This document shows, piece by piece, positions 37,325 to 48,635 of a DNA stretch of 64,000 nt. The DNA comes from Coriolopsis trogii (lineage: Eukaryota; Basidiomycota; Agaricomycetes; Polyporales; Polyporaceae). The stretch covers positions 1,860,001-1,924,000 of the forward strand of contig JAHYIO010000036.1 in assembly GCA_020543525.1 (NCBI GenBank), written 5' to 3'. Numbering within the stretch: position 1 is the stretch's first letter; every line of letters starts with the position of its first letter. The position numbers and the translations under genes were made by a program. Below the pieces are notes generated by a model, which searched no databases, was not told the origin of the DNA, and saw nothing but the letters and a program-made list of their open reading frames with translations.

Positions 37325-40078
37325 ATGTCTGCACGCTATCGTATCTTGTCTGTCCTTACCTCGGTGCTATCTCTCTCTTCTACCACCCTCGGACAAGGGA
37401 GTATCCCAAACTCCTTCCCTCATGCATGGCCCGGCCAACCTACAGGCAACCTCAGCACCGAGTGGCAGAGCTGTAAGTTGATCTCTTCACTCTTGTCGCA
37501 CGATCTGAATGGCTCATGAAACACAATCCAAAGATTTTGAGGTGACCCAAAAGCTACCCAACATCACGGGCTCCCTGCCACGCAACTTTGCAGGCAACAT
37601 CCCAGTGAACCGTCCAGGGCACCCCAACGACACCCTTTTCTTCTGGGCATTCGAGAAGGCAGGCAAACCGAGCGGCTCACTGACTGCACCTGCCAGCCCC
37701 AACAACACCGAGCCATGGATGATCTGGCTGCAGGGCGGGTGAGCGCGCAAATAAATCTCTGAAACTTCGGTGCTAGTATTGACTTCTGTCAGTCCCGGCT
37801 CGTCTGGCATGATTGCGCTGACCACGGAGGTAAGCGGACTTTGCTCCTTGATTCCCTCGTGGATGACCTAGAGAATCTGCCGACTACTATCGGACATCCT
37901 AGAACGGTCCTATCCATGTCTTGCCCAACGGCTCATGGGTCCAGAACAACTTCAGCTGGAACACTCTCGCAGACACCATCTGGATCGACCAGCCCGTCGG
38001 TGAGCTACAGTCTCGCTGGGTGCGCCCGAACACTGCACAACAGGCACACTGAGCGCTTCCACTGCTCATTCCATACAGGCACCGGTTTCTCGACAGCAGA
38101 TTCGACAGGATACAGTACGTTCATCGCTACCGCTTCAATACCTGATTGGTCGCGGACGCGTTCATTGTTGACATTCTCCTCACAGTCGCCGACGAAGATC
38201 AGATGGGCGAGGACTTCGTACGTCTCCATATGTCCGCAACCCAAGCCTCGCCGGCTTCTCTGACTGTTCGCGCCCTGGCCATCCTTCGGCCCCGCATTGC
38301 GCCTTCCGTTCTCAGCTCGGCTTCCTGTCGAACCTCGTACAAGTGTTCCCGAGCTTGGCGACCCGGCCCCTGTACCTGACCGGCGAAAGCTACGCAGGGA
38401 CGTACATTGTGAGTGTCCCGCATTGTACGAAGGCTCGAAGCCGATTACGGCCCTCGCTGTCTATCCGTTGCCCCTGAGGCGAGCGACACGCCGCCGGTGT
38501 CGTGTTGGAGTAGCGGTATCGGGATAGCATGTTAACGAACAGTTTCCGTAGCCATACATCACCAAGCACCTCTTCCAGTCCGAGAACCCTCCGGTGAAGT
38601 TGGCCAAGATTGCCATTGGCGATGGATCCTTGGGCTCGCAAGCCACCGTCGAGCATCTCCCAGTGGTGCGCACCGACGTACCGAACATGTCTTCCGCTCG
38701 CTGACCCAAACGCCATGCTTCTGATGCACTAGGTCAACGTAATCGAGACATACCCTGCTCTGATCGGATACGACCAGGACGTGTTCAACTTTTTCCGCGA
38801 ACAGTGAGTGCTTGAAGCTCCCAAAGCAACCAGCTTCACAATGATTGAACATGATCATATAGGTCGCACTTGTGCAAGTTTGACCTGAACCTGACTTACC
38901 CGCAAAACGGTCATTTCCCCACATTGAACCTAGTCCGACCCACCGAAGACTCGGTATTGAGCCAATCTATCCTAAACCCTACCGAAACTCGGTCCAGGTC
39001 GTTGCTCGAGACGCTCTCGGAGAAGTTCACTGCCGTTCACGGTAGCCCTGCGCTAGCGAAGAGGGCCGAGTTCCACGAGCGCCGCGAGGAGCAGCGGAGA
39101 CAGTGGAAGCGCGACTTGTCGGGGCGCGCGAACGGGACGATCGACCCCTCCTACGGATGCTTCCTCCTTGACGAGCTCATTGACTACGCAGTCAACTTCA
39201 CGTTCCCATGGTGTGAGCATATACGCGCATGAAGGTGTGCATTGTCTAACGCGATTGCCCTCCCAGCGAATGGAGGTTTCGACGTCTACGATATTCCAGA
39301 CGCGACGAACCCCGAGCCCTTCAAGAACGCATCCACCTTCTTCAACGACAACCGCACGCGCGCTGCGCTCCATGCACCGACGTCCAAGGATTGGATCCGG
39401 AACTTCAACTACCCTTTTGGCTCTGTCCACGACCGCTCAAAGGGCAACCAGTACGGTGACCCGAGCGTGGAGCCAATTGCGTTCCTCTCCGAGCTCGCAG
39501 CAAACGCGAGTGCGGCGAATGTCTCGATTGTCTTCTACTCGGGCAATGACGACGCGCTCGTTCAGCACCGCGGTACAGAGGTCATCATCCAGAACATGAC
39601 GTTCGGCGGCGTCCAAGGATTCTCGCGCAAGCCCTCAACGGCGTGGTTCGACGACGACGGACAATTTGCGGGGATCGTGCACCAGGAACGCGGGCTTACA
39701 TACGTCCTCTTCGAGGGCGCGGGACACCTGGTGCCGCTGTGGAAGCCCGCGCAGGCGCTCGTGTTCCTGCGTGAGTTCGTGTTGGGCTCAAATTTGAACG
39801 GAACGGTGTCGGGGACGGTCGTCGTTGGGGGCGAGAACGCCACGCTCGCGGGCGACTTCTTGCCTGGGGGAAACGAGATCTTCTTCGGGTCGTCGGCAAC
39901 GCTGGGGACTTCGACCATACCAGCTGCTACACAGTCTGCGTGGAGCGTGTTCATCGCGTCCGCGACCGCGGCGCCGCGGAAAGCACTTGGCGCGAACGGC
40001 GCTTTGAACAGTGAAGTATCATGGTTCGTGTTCGCGATAGGATGCGTCACTTCCTTTGGTGCATGGGTTGCGCTGTAG
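37325..40078 (+). CDS. Secreted serine carboxypeptidase, S10 family, with probable GPI signal
   Basis: Carboxypeptidase that removes C-terminal residues at acidic pH, 664 aa. Eleven exons are in phase: 37325-37472, 37534-37738, 37793-37829, 37903-37999, 38079-38114, 38186-38217, 38316-38408, 38552-38665, 38733-38803, 38863-39212 and 39267-40078. A signal peptide (LSVLTSVLSLSSTTLG) starts the protein. The oxyanion region is WLQGGPGSSGM. The nucleophile Ser lies in LTGESYAGTYI. The catalytic Asp lies in YSGNDDALVQH and the His in EGAGHLVPLWKP. Many N-x-S/T sites suggest heavy glycosylation. After the catalytic His, a Gly/Ala/Thr-rich stretch leads to a hydrophobic end (SWFVFAIGCVTSFGAWVAL), as in GPI-anchored proteins. 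Surface anchoring is an inference. Confidence 0.92.
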
Positions 40079-40148
40079 TTGCTTAGTTTGAGGTTCGGAG
40101 ATGTAGGCAGACTACACACAACATACCCAGAGACTCACAATCGTACTG

Positions 40149-40805
40149 TCAAGCATCTGCATCGAAAGAGAGCAGCTTTTTCTCTTGTTTCTTCACTTTC
40201 TTCTTCGTCCCTTTGGGCTGGGAAACGGGCTTGTCACCGTCGTCTCGACCGTCACCGATAGCCTTGCGTTTGCCCTTGCCCTTGGCAGCAGCACCGGAAG
40301 TGCCAAATGACAGCCCCTGCGGCTTGGAAGACTTGGTCTCTGCCGATGAGCCATTCATGTCTGATACGCTCTCAGCCGTGCTCTCCCCCGCAACGGGTTC
40401 AGGAAGTGGGGGCAATCCCTTGGCTGATAGCACACATTATAGAGACATTCGTCACACAAAGTTCCCTTACCCCGTAAGATTGGACGACGTACCCCTCCGC
40501 CGCTCGTTCTCAGCCTCCCTCTCCGTGAGGTGTTTCCCCTCCCTGAGCACCACGACCTGGGGCTTCTCGTCCCCGTCATCTTCGTCCGCACTCCCAGGCT
40601 CGTCTGCTGGCCGTTCCGGGATGGCCGGACGACGTGGGATCGGGGGTCTCCCAGAGTCAAGGTTCTCGAACTCGGGGTCGTCCTCGTCGTCCGACCCGCC
40701 CCCGCCGCCTCCAGTCCCTCGCTGTAGCCGCTGGAGAAAGGCCGGGACTTTGGCTTGGTAGGTGAGTCGGGACGACAGTTGGGCACGAGTAGGGTCTTTG
40801 GACAT
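40149..40805 (-). CDS. DUF4604 protein (KIAA1143 homolog)
   Basis: A 195-aa nuclear-type protein in two exons, 40805-40493 and 40423-40149, joined in phase as ENERRR-AKGLPPLPEP. Family hallmarks are the N-terminal LTYQAKVPAFLQRLQ, the central PQVVVLREGKHLTERE after an acidic linker, and the C-terminal KKVKKQEKKLLSFDADA, where the KxxLLSF(D/E) ending is diagnostic. A Gly run and an Asp/Glu-rich stretch lie between. Function is poorly known; vertebrate homologs are uncharacterised. It is divergent from the SDHAF3 gene, with 207 bp between start codons. Confidence 0.88.
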
Positions 40806-41012
40806 GGCGGGCGGTATGCAGCTGAGCGAGCGTGATTGCCTGGACAAGTTGGAATCGCACGTCGTGGTAGAGGGAAGGGAATAGTAGCGCTCACGCACTT
40901 CTTGACGTCAACGCTCACTGTCGCTTCGTCCTTCTTGCCCTTCAAGCAGACCTCGAACAACAGTAATTGTGCAGCGGGCTCCGGAGCAACGCCAGAAGAT
41001 ATCAGTTCAAAG
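40806..41012. promoter_or_regulatory. Compact bidirectional promoter between DUF4604 and SDHAF3 genes
   Basis: Only 207 bp separate the two opposed start codons, so both promoters and 5' UTRs fit inside it. No TATA box is obvious on either strand. Co-regulation is possible but is inferred from spacing alone. Confidence 0.6.
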
Positions 41013-41635
41013 ATGTTACGAGTCACTGGTGTACGCCTTGCCGAATCTATCTCAAAGCACCCTCTGAACCTTCGTGAAGCTAGTGCTACACTCTTACCCC
41101 CTCTACCGTACGTTGAATCTTTGCAGCGATCTTGACGACAAGTGTAGTTGAAATGTGTGTATCTGTAGACTATACCGTCGCATTCTCCGGGCACATAGGA
41201 ATCTCCCGCATGAAATGCGATCGTTGGGAGACGACTACGTGAAAGCTGGTGCGTGCTGGTGTCACCAGAGCGAACGGATAGCGAAGCTGATGAATTGGCA
41301 GAGTTTCGTCGGCATAGGGAGACTATAAACAAAGTCCACATCATTGGCTTCCTGTCTCAATGGAAACTGTACTTGGACCAGCTTCCTGCCGGTCCCGATG
41401 GGGGCAAGGCATTTCGAGGCAAGCCCCTTGACCCTACGACATTAGAGAAGGTTCCCCGCGTTGCTACTATTCTCCACTACCATCCAGCTCATATACCACC
41501 TATCCGTAGATGTCTGCCGAGCAGCTGGGCCAGTTGTATGAGGTTATGCATGTCACGAAAGATGTGTGGAAGCCTGTAACACCGGAGCAAGACGGACTGA
41601 GCGATCCAACAAACAAGAACGAGTCGAATTCGTGA
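41013..41635 (+). CDS. SDHAF3: Succinate dehydrogenase assembly factor 3 (SDHAF3/Acn9), mitochondrial
   Basis: Mitochondrial matrix LYR protein that helps insert or protect the iron-sulfur subunit of complex II. The 149-aa protein comes from exons 41013-41107, 41169-41248, 41302-41450 and 41510-41635, in phase. The LYR motif, LYRRILRAHRNLP, spans the first intron. Family blocks MRSLGDDYVKAEFRRHRE, VHIIGFLSQWKLYLDQL and MSAEQLGQLYEVMHVTKDVW follow, as in Acn9. The N-terminal 30 residues lack acidic residues except one or two and look like a presequence. The short C-terminal tail is polar. Each exon alone is too short to be convincing, so a simple ORF scan would miss the gene. Confidence 0.94.
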
Positions 41636-42165
41636 CACATGGGGCTACGATGATCCTGGTATGCTCATGTCCACACATTGTTTCCATAGGCTCTGATCGA
41701 CGTGTGTTAGTAACCACACGTCTTTGTTTCACAAAATACCAGTTTGTTTACACTTCTCTGCGGGAGAACAGAGCTGGCTCCGACATGTGTCATGACAAGT
41801 AGGACGTGTTAGCAGAGGTCTCAGGTTCCGACTTGCGCCGCTGTGTCGATGAGAGAGGTGCGGTGTGACACGGCTGCTTGACCATCCTCGTCTCCGCAAC
41901 AATAGTCGTGTGTACTCGGATAGTTCGCTCTTCCTTGTTCTCTCATCTCTTTCCCTCTCTGTCCGTAGCATTCCGCGCCTTACCGTCGAGCGAACCCACG
42001 TCTACTGTCACGTGGGCGCTAGCTTCCGTCCGACCCGCGCCCCAATAATCATCCCGAGACGCTGACTGTGTCCGTGCTATAAAGACTAGCACACGCAAGA
42101 TGCTCAGCTCTCTCACAGTCCCTGAACTCTGCCAACCCCGGCCCTGTTGACAATCCTCGCCAAAG
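41636..42165. other. Intergenic region upstream of cyanase
   Basis: 530 bp with no gene. CTATAAAG at 42078-42085 is a TATA-like element about 85 bp before the cyanase start codon. Confidence 0.45.
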
Positions 42166-42950
42166 ATGGCCTCAGCACTCGTAAGAGAGCCCATCACGAT
42201 ACACATCCTTGTTTCTGAATCACTATGACATCATCATCTACAGAAGCTCAACTCTAGCGCAGAGCCATACGCTGATCTCCCTCCCATCTGCGCTCAATTG
42301 CTTGAGGCGAAGGCGAAGAAAGGTAAGATGAATGTAGCATAGCCTACGCTTTATGCTATGTCAACACAAAACCAATTCCTAGGCTTGACTTTCGATGCTA
42401 TCGGCAAGGCTATCGGACACGACGAAGCTTGGGTCGCCGCATTGTTCTATGGGCAGGTTAGTGATGCCTCTCCTCCCGTTGTTCGAGTGCCCGTCATCTC
42501 TGTGTAGGCAAAGGCGACGAATGAAGAACTCGCCAAGCTCGGGGAGCTCCTCGAAGTACCAACACAGAGCCTGACTGCCGAGATTGGGGAGAACTGGTTC
42601 CCGCGCCGCGGGCTCGGCCCGGTTCCTCCTCAGGACCCCCTGCTCTACCGGCTCTTCGAGGTACGCATTTCGAATGACACCGAAGCTGTGTGCTTTACAG
42701 CTGAGTTGCTTTATGTAGGGTGTTCTGGTCTACGGAACCCCTATCAAGGCCCTCATCCACGAGAAGTTCGGCGACGGTATCATGTCCATGATCGACTGCA
42801 AAGTCAGCGTCGACAAGAAGCCCGATCCCAAGGGCGACCGTGTCATTCTCACGTTTGAGTGCGTGTTCCATATGCTCTACCGCACGCGAAGGCCTATCCT
42901 TGACACACGGCATTCGCAGTGGGAAGTTCCTCCCTTACCTGCGGTGGTGA
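42166..42950 (+). CDS. cynS: Cyanate hydratase (cyanase)
   Basis: Cytosolic enzyme that converts cyanate and bicarbonate to ammonia and carbon dioxide; active as a decamer. The 163-aa protein comes from six exons: 42166-42180, 42244-42322, 42383-42456, 42508-42660, 42719-42858 and 42920-42950, in phase. An N-terminal helix-turn-helix-like domain ([20 protein letters not shown]) precedes the catalytic domain, and LYRLFEGVLVYG carries the active-site Arg and Glu. The catalytic Ser lies in [12 protein letters not shown], and the protein ends [13 protein letters not shown], the usual C-terminus. The first exon codes only five residues (MASAL) and the last only ten. Fungal cyanases release ammonium for use as nitrogen. 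Confidence 0.96.
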
Positions 42951-43097
42951 AGGCTGAGCTAGCTGCATTGGACGACCCGCGACGTAAGCATCTAAAGCAA
43001 TTGTATTATTGTACAACATGGCATCCATTTCTCATGCAGTGGCGCTCGATCCCGTCTCACATGAACGAGTTGTGTCCGATGTCTAGACGTCTATCAA

Positions 43098-44882
43098 TCA
43101 AGCGACTTCAATAGCGAAGCCCATCGCCCGCTTGCCAACGGGACCCTCTATGTCATCCACCTTGCCCGCACCGGCGTGGTTCACCTCACCCCTGTTCGGT
43201 GGGAAGTCTGGCGGTGCGATGCCCTGCAGGAAGCTTTCTTTTTGCCTCTGAACGTATGCCGCGTTGATGGGTGTGTAAGGCATCGCGGGGATGTACATGA
43301 CCGTCGAATCCTCCTTGCCGACGTGGTGCTTCTCGACTGCGTGAATGACGTCCTGCATGGTACATAGCATTAGGCCATGAGTTGCTCGCCTTCGTATTCT
43401 GGTCATGGAAAACACGTACGCAATGCCAGAACACCATGTCACCGGGGTATACCTTCGGCACTGACACCATCGTCTCGTCCAGCTTCAGATGGGGGTGAGT
43501 CGACGTGTTCGGGCGCGGTCCGGCGAACGCTCCCCCGAACGAGTAGATCCCAGGGAAGTCCGGGCTGGAGAGATCTATAGTCGAACACGGTCAGTTTGGG
43601 ATAGTGCACGAGCCCGAATGCAACTGACCGAACTGCCAGTCCTTGGGATCGTACGAGTCCGAGCTACACCCCTCCCTAGGAACGAAAAACGGTCGGAGGA
43701 TGGTGTACGCGTTCGAGAGCATGACGTTCGGGAACACCTGCAGCGTCCCCTCGTTCGGGGCGGTCTCGCTCAACGCGAGCCAGCCCTGGTACGTCCTGAA
43801 CACCGTCGCCTTTGAGCCCTCGTCAAGTCAGCTTTTGTTGCACGGACAGGAGCAAACGGATCGCAGGGCAAGAAGCTTCACCTGGTTTGGTCTCTTGTAT
43901 AGCGACGTACGCGCCTTGATACGGTTGCTCAGGTCGTACGGGTCGTGCGCACGCCAGTTGCCGGTGAGGATGTCCTCGTAGCAGCGGCGGAAGCAGTCGT
44001 CCTCCCAGCGTTCTATGCTGCCACCTGCGCCATCGTTGTCAAGTGAGCTATGCAGGTACAAACCACGCGTTGTTGTGGTGTACAGGTGTACAGGACATAC
44101 CGTCGACGTGAGGCGGGTGTACATCCCATTGCACGCCAGGGTGGCGGATGCGGAACCGGTCGGCGTACATCAAGGGCGTCTGGAGGTCGACGTCTTCCAC
44201 CTTCTCCCCGTTCTTGGTGTGATACATATTGTTCAGCCAGACGGTTGCTGCGAGCACGTTGGGATGCGAACGAGCTCGGATCTGGGACTTCGTCCAGCTG
44301 TCATCATGCAAGGCGTTCAGCTTTATATGCACGTTTGAGACGACCACCTACTGCACGCACTAGAGTTGGAAGAACTGCTTGTCGTCCTCAGGCATGCCTG
44401 CAAAAAGCTAGAATCAGAGAACCGCATCGTACCCCATGGAAAGGCCCTGTCTGCATCAAGACATCGACGAAGTCGCCTCTACCTACCGTCAATCTCCCGG
44501 TTGTTCGCAACGTAGTCGCGCAGCCACGCCTGCCAGGTTCTCGCCTCGGCGTCATCTACCACGTCGCGAATGACGAGACATCCCTTGTCCCGGATTTCTT
44601 GGACGCGATCCGAGCTCAAGTTTGCGAGTTCCTGGAACTTGACTTCTGGTACGCCCTATACAAGCAACATGTCAAAACTGCGCTTCAACTCTCGTATCGA
44701 GCAGAGCAAAAGCGCACCTGAGAGCCTTGGCTAGCAATCGTCTTCGTAATCTTCTCAGCCTCGGCCAAGACCTCACCCCAGGCCTTGGTAACGCGCTCCT
44801 CAAAATCGGGATACGACGCCGCAATCTGCCTCTTCAGGTCAGCGAAGCGCGGAGGGCACGGTCCCAGTTGTGGTTGCGCCAT
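43098..44882 (-). CDS. DUF1479-family protein (YbiU-like, putative Fe/2-oxoglutarate oxygenase fold)
   Basis: Multi-exon gene starting at [20 protein letters not shown] (44882) and ending AMGFAIEVA at 43098. The body contains [53 protein letters not shown] and [19 protein letters not shown], where the HxD pair fits an iron-binding facial triad. Further on are [37 protein letters not shown] and [19 protein letters not shown], with a likely distal His. This block order matches DUF1479. The substrate is unknown. It is convergent with cyanase, with about 150 bp between the two stop codons. A role in nitrogen or amino-acid turnover would be a guess. Confidence 0.88.
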
Positions 44883-45708
44883 TGTTCAAGGCGTTGCTGT
44901 CTGCGGTCTTTGCGGCCTTGATTTGACAAATGGTTAAGTTGTCAAGCTTTTAGAGTCGCACGAGCGCGAGAGCCTGGCTCTTATATATATCTAGCGGCTC
45001 GCAAACCTTACGACCCTGGATTAGCCTTAGAAGGCGTGCCGAACGCTATCCCACGAGAGATATGCTAGACGCAGTCACAGGACTGCCCCTATATGCAAAA
45101 CGAGGATCACGAGGGAGTCGCAAGGGAGCCCGTGTACGACACTCAGACACCTGCACTGGCTCCTCTGATTGTGTAAACGTTTGAGGTCGTCGCCCGAGCT
45201 CGACACCTCTGGAGACTAACTAGCCATACTTCGTATTTGGGCGTCATCAACTTATTGATGTGCAATCAAGTTGGATAGCCCACTCACCAATCGAACTACG
45301 TGTTCAAAAGACAACGAGAAGTTGCAGCCGAGAAGCGGGGAAATGTCGGAGAAACGCCTATAACGGATGAGCCCCGTCGCAGCACCCCGATGACCAAGAG
45401 CACTCACCGCTATGGTGTTCAGCCTGTTGGAATTGGGCTCTTGAGGGGCTCGGGGTGCTTCCTTCAGGACGCATGGCGTACATGAGGCACCGCGAAGCCA
45501 GCAAGGCGATCAGTCTGACGCCCACATCGCTCACACGTCGCGATAGTGTGTGCATGTATCTTCGCGGTTTGGCGACATTCAGTAGAAACCTCCACAATGA
45601 ATTAGGACAGCTAGAGTAGCGATGGTCAAGTGGAAAACACGAAGACTATAATCGTAACTTGGAGCATGCGAAGATCAGAGCGGGAGAGTCGATTGTGGGG
45701 GCATTTTG
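44883..45708. other. Intergenic region
   Basis: Upstream flank of the DUF1479 gene, with CTTATATATATC at 44980-44991 as a TATA-like element on the plus strand (the minus strand is also AT-rich there), and the 3' flank of the tubulin gene. No gene is supported. Confidence 0.45.
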
Positions 45709-48165
45709 TCATTGGTATTCGCCTTCGTATTCACCTTCACCTTCGCCTTCGGGTTCGCCTCCACCTCCACCTTCATATTCGCCTTCACCACCACTTGCCA
45801 TGGGTACTTCTTCCTCTTCTTCGAAGTCTTCGTCCTCTGCGGTTGCCTCTTGGTACTGTGGAACGTATCAGTATACGACGACGCAGACCGCTCAAGTGAC
45901 GACAACACACCTGCTGGTACTCAGCACTGAAGTAGATTGTCAATACCGCGATACTAGTACAAGCGACGAAACACTTACATAAGATCCTGAGTGTTGCTCT
46001 CAGCTTCAGAGAACTCCATAGAGTCCATGCCTTCTCCAGTGTACCAGTGCAGGAACGCACGACGCTTGTACATGGCGGAGAACTATGCTTCAAGTGTCAA
46101 AGCAAGTTCTCTCTGATCGTGCTCATCTGTACATACCTGCGTGAGGGTTCGCTTGAACAGTTCCTGTACCGCGGTTGAGTTCGCCAAGCAGGTCGCTGAT
46201 TGAGGCTGGCCAACTGGGGGAACAGAACAGAGGGAGACAGAGACATTGTCGGGGATCCATTCAACAAACTGCGTCGAGTTCTTCCTCTGGAGGTCGAGTA
46301 CAGATTGCTGGGGGAACCGAGGCGTAAATACGGAGAACATAGAGAATATCTATACGTACCTCGGCTTCCTGGGAAGAAACTTTGCCACGGTAGATGGTCG
46401 CAGCCGTCAGATAACGCCCAAAGCGCGGGTCGCATGCAACCAGCAGGTTGGCACGATCGAAAAGCCTAGCAGCCTGAGTTCAGAACTTGTGTATCACCAC
46501 AATCAGGAAGGAACCTACGCATTCGTCAGATCCTTCGTGTTCCAGCGGGCAAAAGCCCTGGACTTGGGGTCAAAGAATGGTGCATAGCTCGGCATGAGGA
46601 AGTGAAGCTAGAGCAAAACAGTGAGCTCAGCGTCAGATAGAGAGCGAGCTATACGTACACGAGGGAACGGAATGAGGTTCATAGCAAGCTTGCGCATATC
46701 TCTAGAGAGCTATGTGAGCTCCTTTGTTGACAAAAATGGATGCCCATGTCATACCCATTAAGCTGACCCGGGAAACGCAAACTCGTGCTAACACCGCACA
46801 TGACTTGCGAGACCACGGTATTCAGATCTTCGAAAGACGGCTGCTTGACCTTGAGCGTCCGTTGAGTGACATCATAGAGGGCCTCGTTGTCAATGCACAT
46901 AGTCATATCGCTGTTTTCGACGAGTTGGTGAACCGATAAGAGCGCGTTGTATGGCTGCGCGAGTCATGAGCAGTAGATCAGGTCGGTGTCCGTTGCGACC
47001 ATACCTCTACGACAGTCTCAGACACCTGTTGCGCATCGACCGCAGTGAGACAGGGACGCAAGTAATCAAGTAATGCACTCTACCTTAGGAGAGGGCAGGA
47101 TGGAGTACGTGGCCAACATTCTGTCAGGGTATTCCTGCAGTATTCACATCAGGGGGCAGAAAGCACGGAAAGGATGGCACACAACTTCTCGGAACTTGGA
47201 CAGAAGCAGTGATCCAAGGCCTGCACCAGTCCCACCGCCGAGCGAGTGGAGGATTTGGAAACCTTGAAGAGCTTCGCACGCCTCGGTCTGCTTGCGGACC
47301 AGTTCCTAGGTTACAAGTGTCAGCGCCGCGATGCTCGAGGGAGGACACTTGGCATATGCTTACGAGAATGGTATCCATGAGTTCAGCACCTGAATAACAT
47401 GTCAATTAAGAGTACGCGTAGTTGTCGTGAAGGATACCTACCCTCAGTGTAGACTGGTGTGTGGATTGTCATCAGAAGTAGCTCTCGCAGAGTGCAAGTC
47501 GTACTCACATCCTTTTGCCCAGTTGTTTCCTGCACCAGAAGACCCAGTCACATAGGTGTCAGGACGGAACAATTCTCCCAGCGGACCAGAGCGGATCTAC
47601 GATATGGCATGAAGTCTCATGGACAAGTCAATCAGAACCCAATTGTGGACGTACGCGATCGCAAACGCTTTCTTCCAGGTCGATCTGAACGCTTCGGGGG
47701 ACATATTTGTTTGTGACACCAGAATGTTCGATCTCGGTGAAGAATACGCCGACCTGGGGGAGGAAAGCAGAATCCACATCGGACGACTGCAGAACACACG
47801 AGATAGGAGATGCACGTACCCTGGCGAGCTGGAGAGGGTCATTGCCCTGATAATGCTGCACCGGTCACGTCGAGTAAGTTCCCACACGTACGCAGGTAGA
47901 TGGCAAGACTTGAAACGCACCCCATCGTCATCCAAGCCATGCTCAGCAAGGAGCATCCGCCAGAAGCTCTCTCCGACTTGATTTCCGGCCTACAGCCATC
48001 CCCCCAACGGCGGTCAGCCCCGACCGGTCCCATAACCTAGCATCAGACTGGACAGTACCTGTCCGGTCTGTGCAACAGGATCGACGAGTGAGCACGACGT
48101 GGACGCGAAACGCGAGATATCAAGACGGGTGTCCTTACTTGCACGTTCACAATCTCGCGCGGCAT
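45709..48165 (-). CDS. Divergent beta-tubulin paralog with Gly/Glu-rich tail
   Basis: Beta-tubulin, a GTP-binding microtubule subunit, on the minus strand in many exons. Exon 1 (48165-48139) reads [10 protein letters not shown] 9-nt micro-exon (48067-48059) adds TGQ, and exon 3 (47989-47921) adds [18 protein letters not shown]. The tubulin GTP loop is present as [11 protein letters not shown] near 47.2 kb. Later text is clearly tubulin: [54 protein letters not shown] and [15 protein letters not shown]. Changes from the canonical protein include Pro inserted in the MREI start, Cys12 to Ala, and Met at the E198 and F200 positions. The tail is replaced by a long Gly/Glu-rich end ([20 protein letters not shown]...YQ). 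The frame stays open throughout, so it is probably expressed. Confidence 0.9.
45712..45800 (-). repeat. Imperfect GAAGGC/GAAGGT repeat encoding the tubulin tail
   Basis: The last 30 or so codons are built from near-repeats of GAA-GGC/T with GGT/A-GGA insertions, giving alternating Glu and Gly. Such a tract can expand or contract by slippage. The repeat stays in frame to the stop. Confidence 0.75.
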
Positions 48166-48635
48166 GACTCTCTACGTCTTTTGTCCAAGCTTCCACCAGT
48201 TTGCACGAGACCGAGGATGGCAGCGAGGAGAATGGGCTGTGTTGATGTGGGTATATGCAGATGCAGCAAGGAGTGCGGGGAACGGGAAGAACAGGGTCAA
48301 GGGTCGCGCGGGCGACAATATATGTATGGTGTGACGTCGTGGAGTCTGAGACGAGCTGGGCCTCGGAAGTCAGATTCTGTTGATGTGATCCTCCGAACCT
48401 CCTCGAACTTGAAACACGACTCACAATGATCGGAACATCGGTCCCCGCCGAGCCTCCGCCCCGGGTCCGCTCACCATCATTCACGTCGAATATCTGGTGG
48501 GTAGTAGCGCATTATCACACCGGGACACAAGAGGTTGAAGCAACGATAAAGCAAGCTATGGCTACATTCTCTACTTGACAACAATGCAAGAATCATACTG
48601 ATACAAGAGTGGGCAGATCAACGGGGAGTTAAGAA
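48166..48635. other. Intergenic region upstream of the tubulin gene
   Basis: 470 bp between the tubulin start (-) and the end of the first AA14 gene (-). No gene is supported. Confidence 0.5.

Noticed and set aside
40355..41344. 329-aa minus ORF across the DUF4604/SDHAF3 region
   Set aside because: Runs in the wrong frame through the DUF4604 exon and antisense through SDHAF3, both of which have clear homology.
45241..45310. Possible second tRNA (text resembling a T-loop, CAATCGAAC)
   Set aside because: No matching acceptor, D or anticodon stems could be formed.
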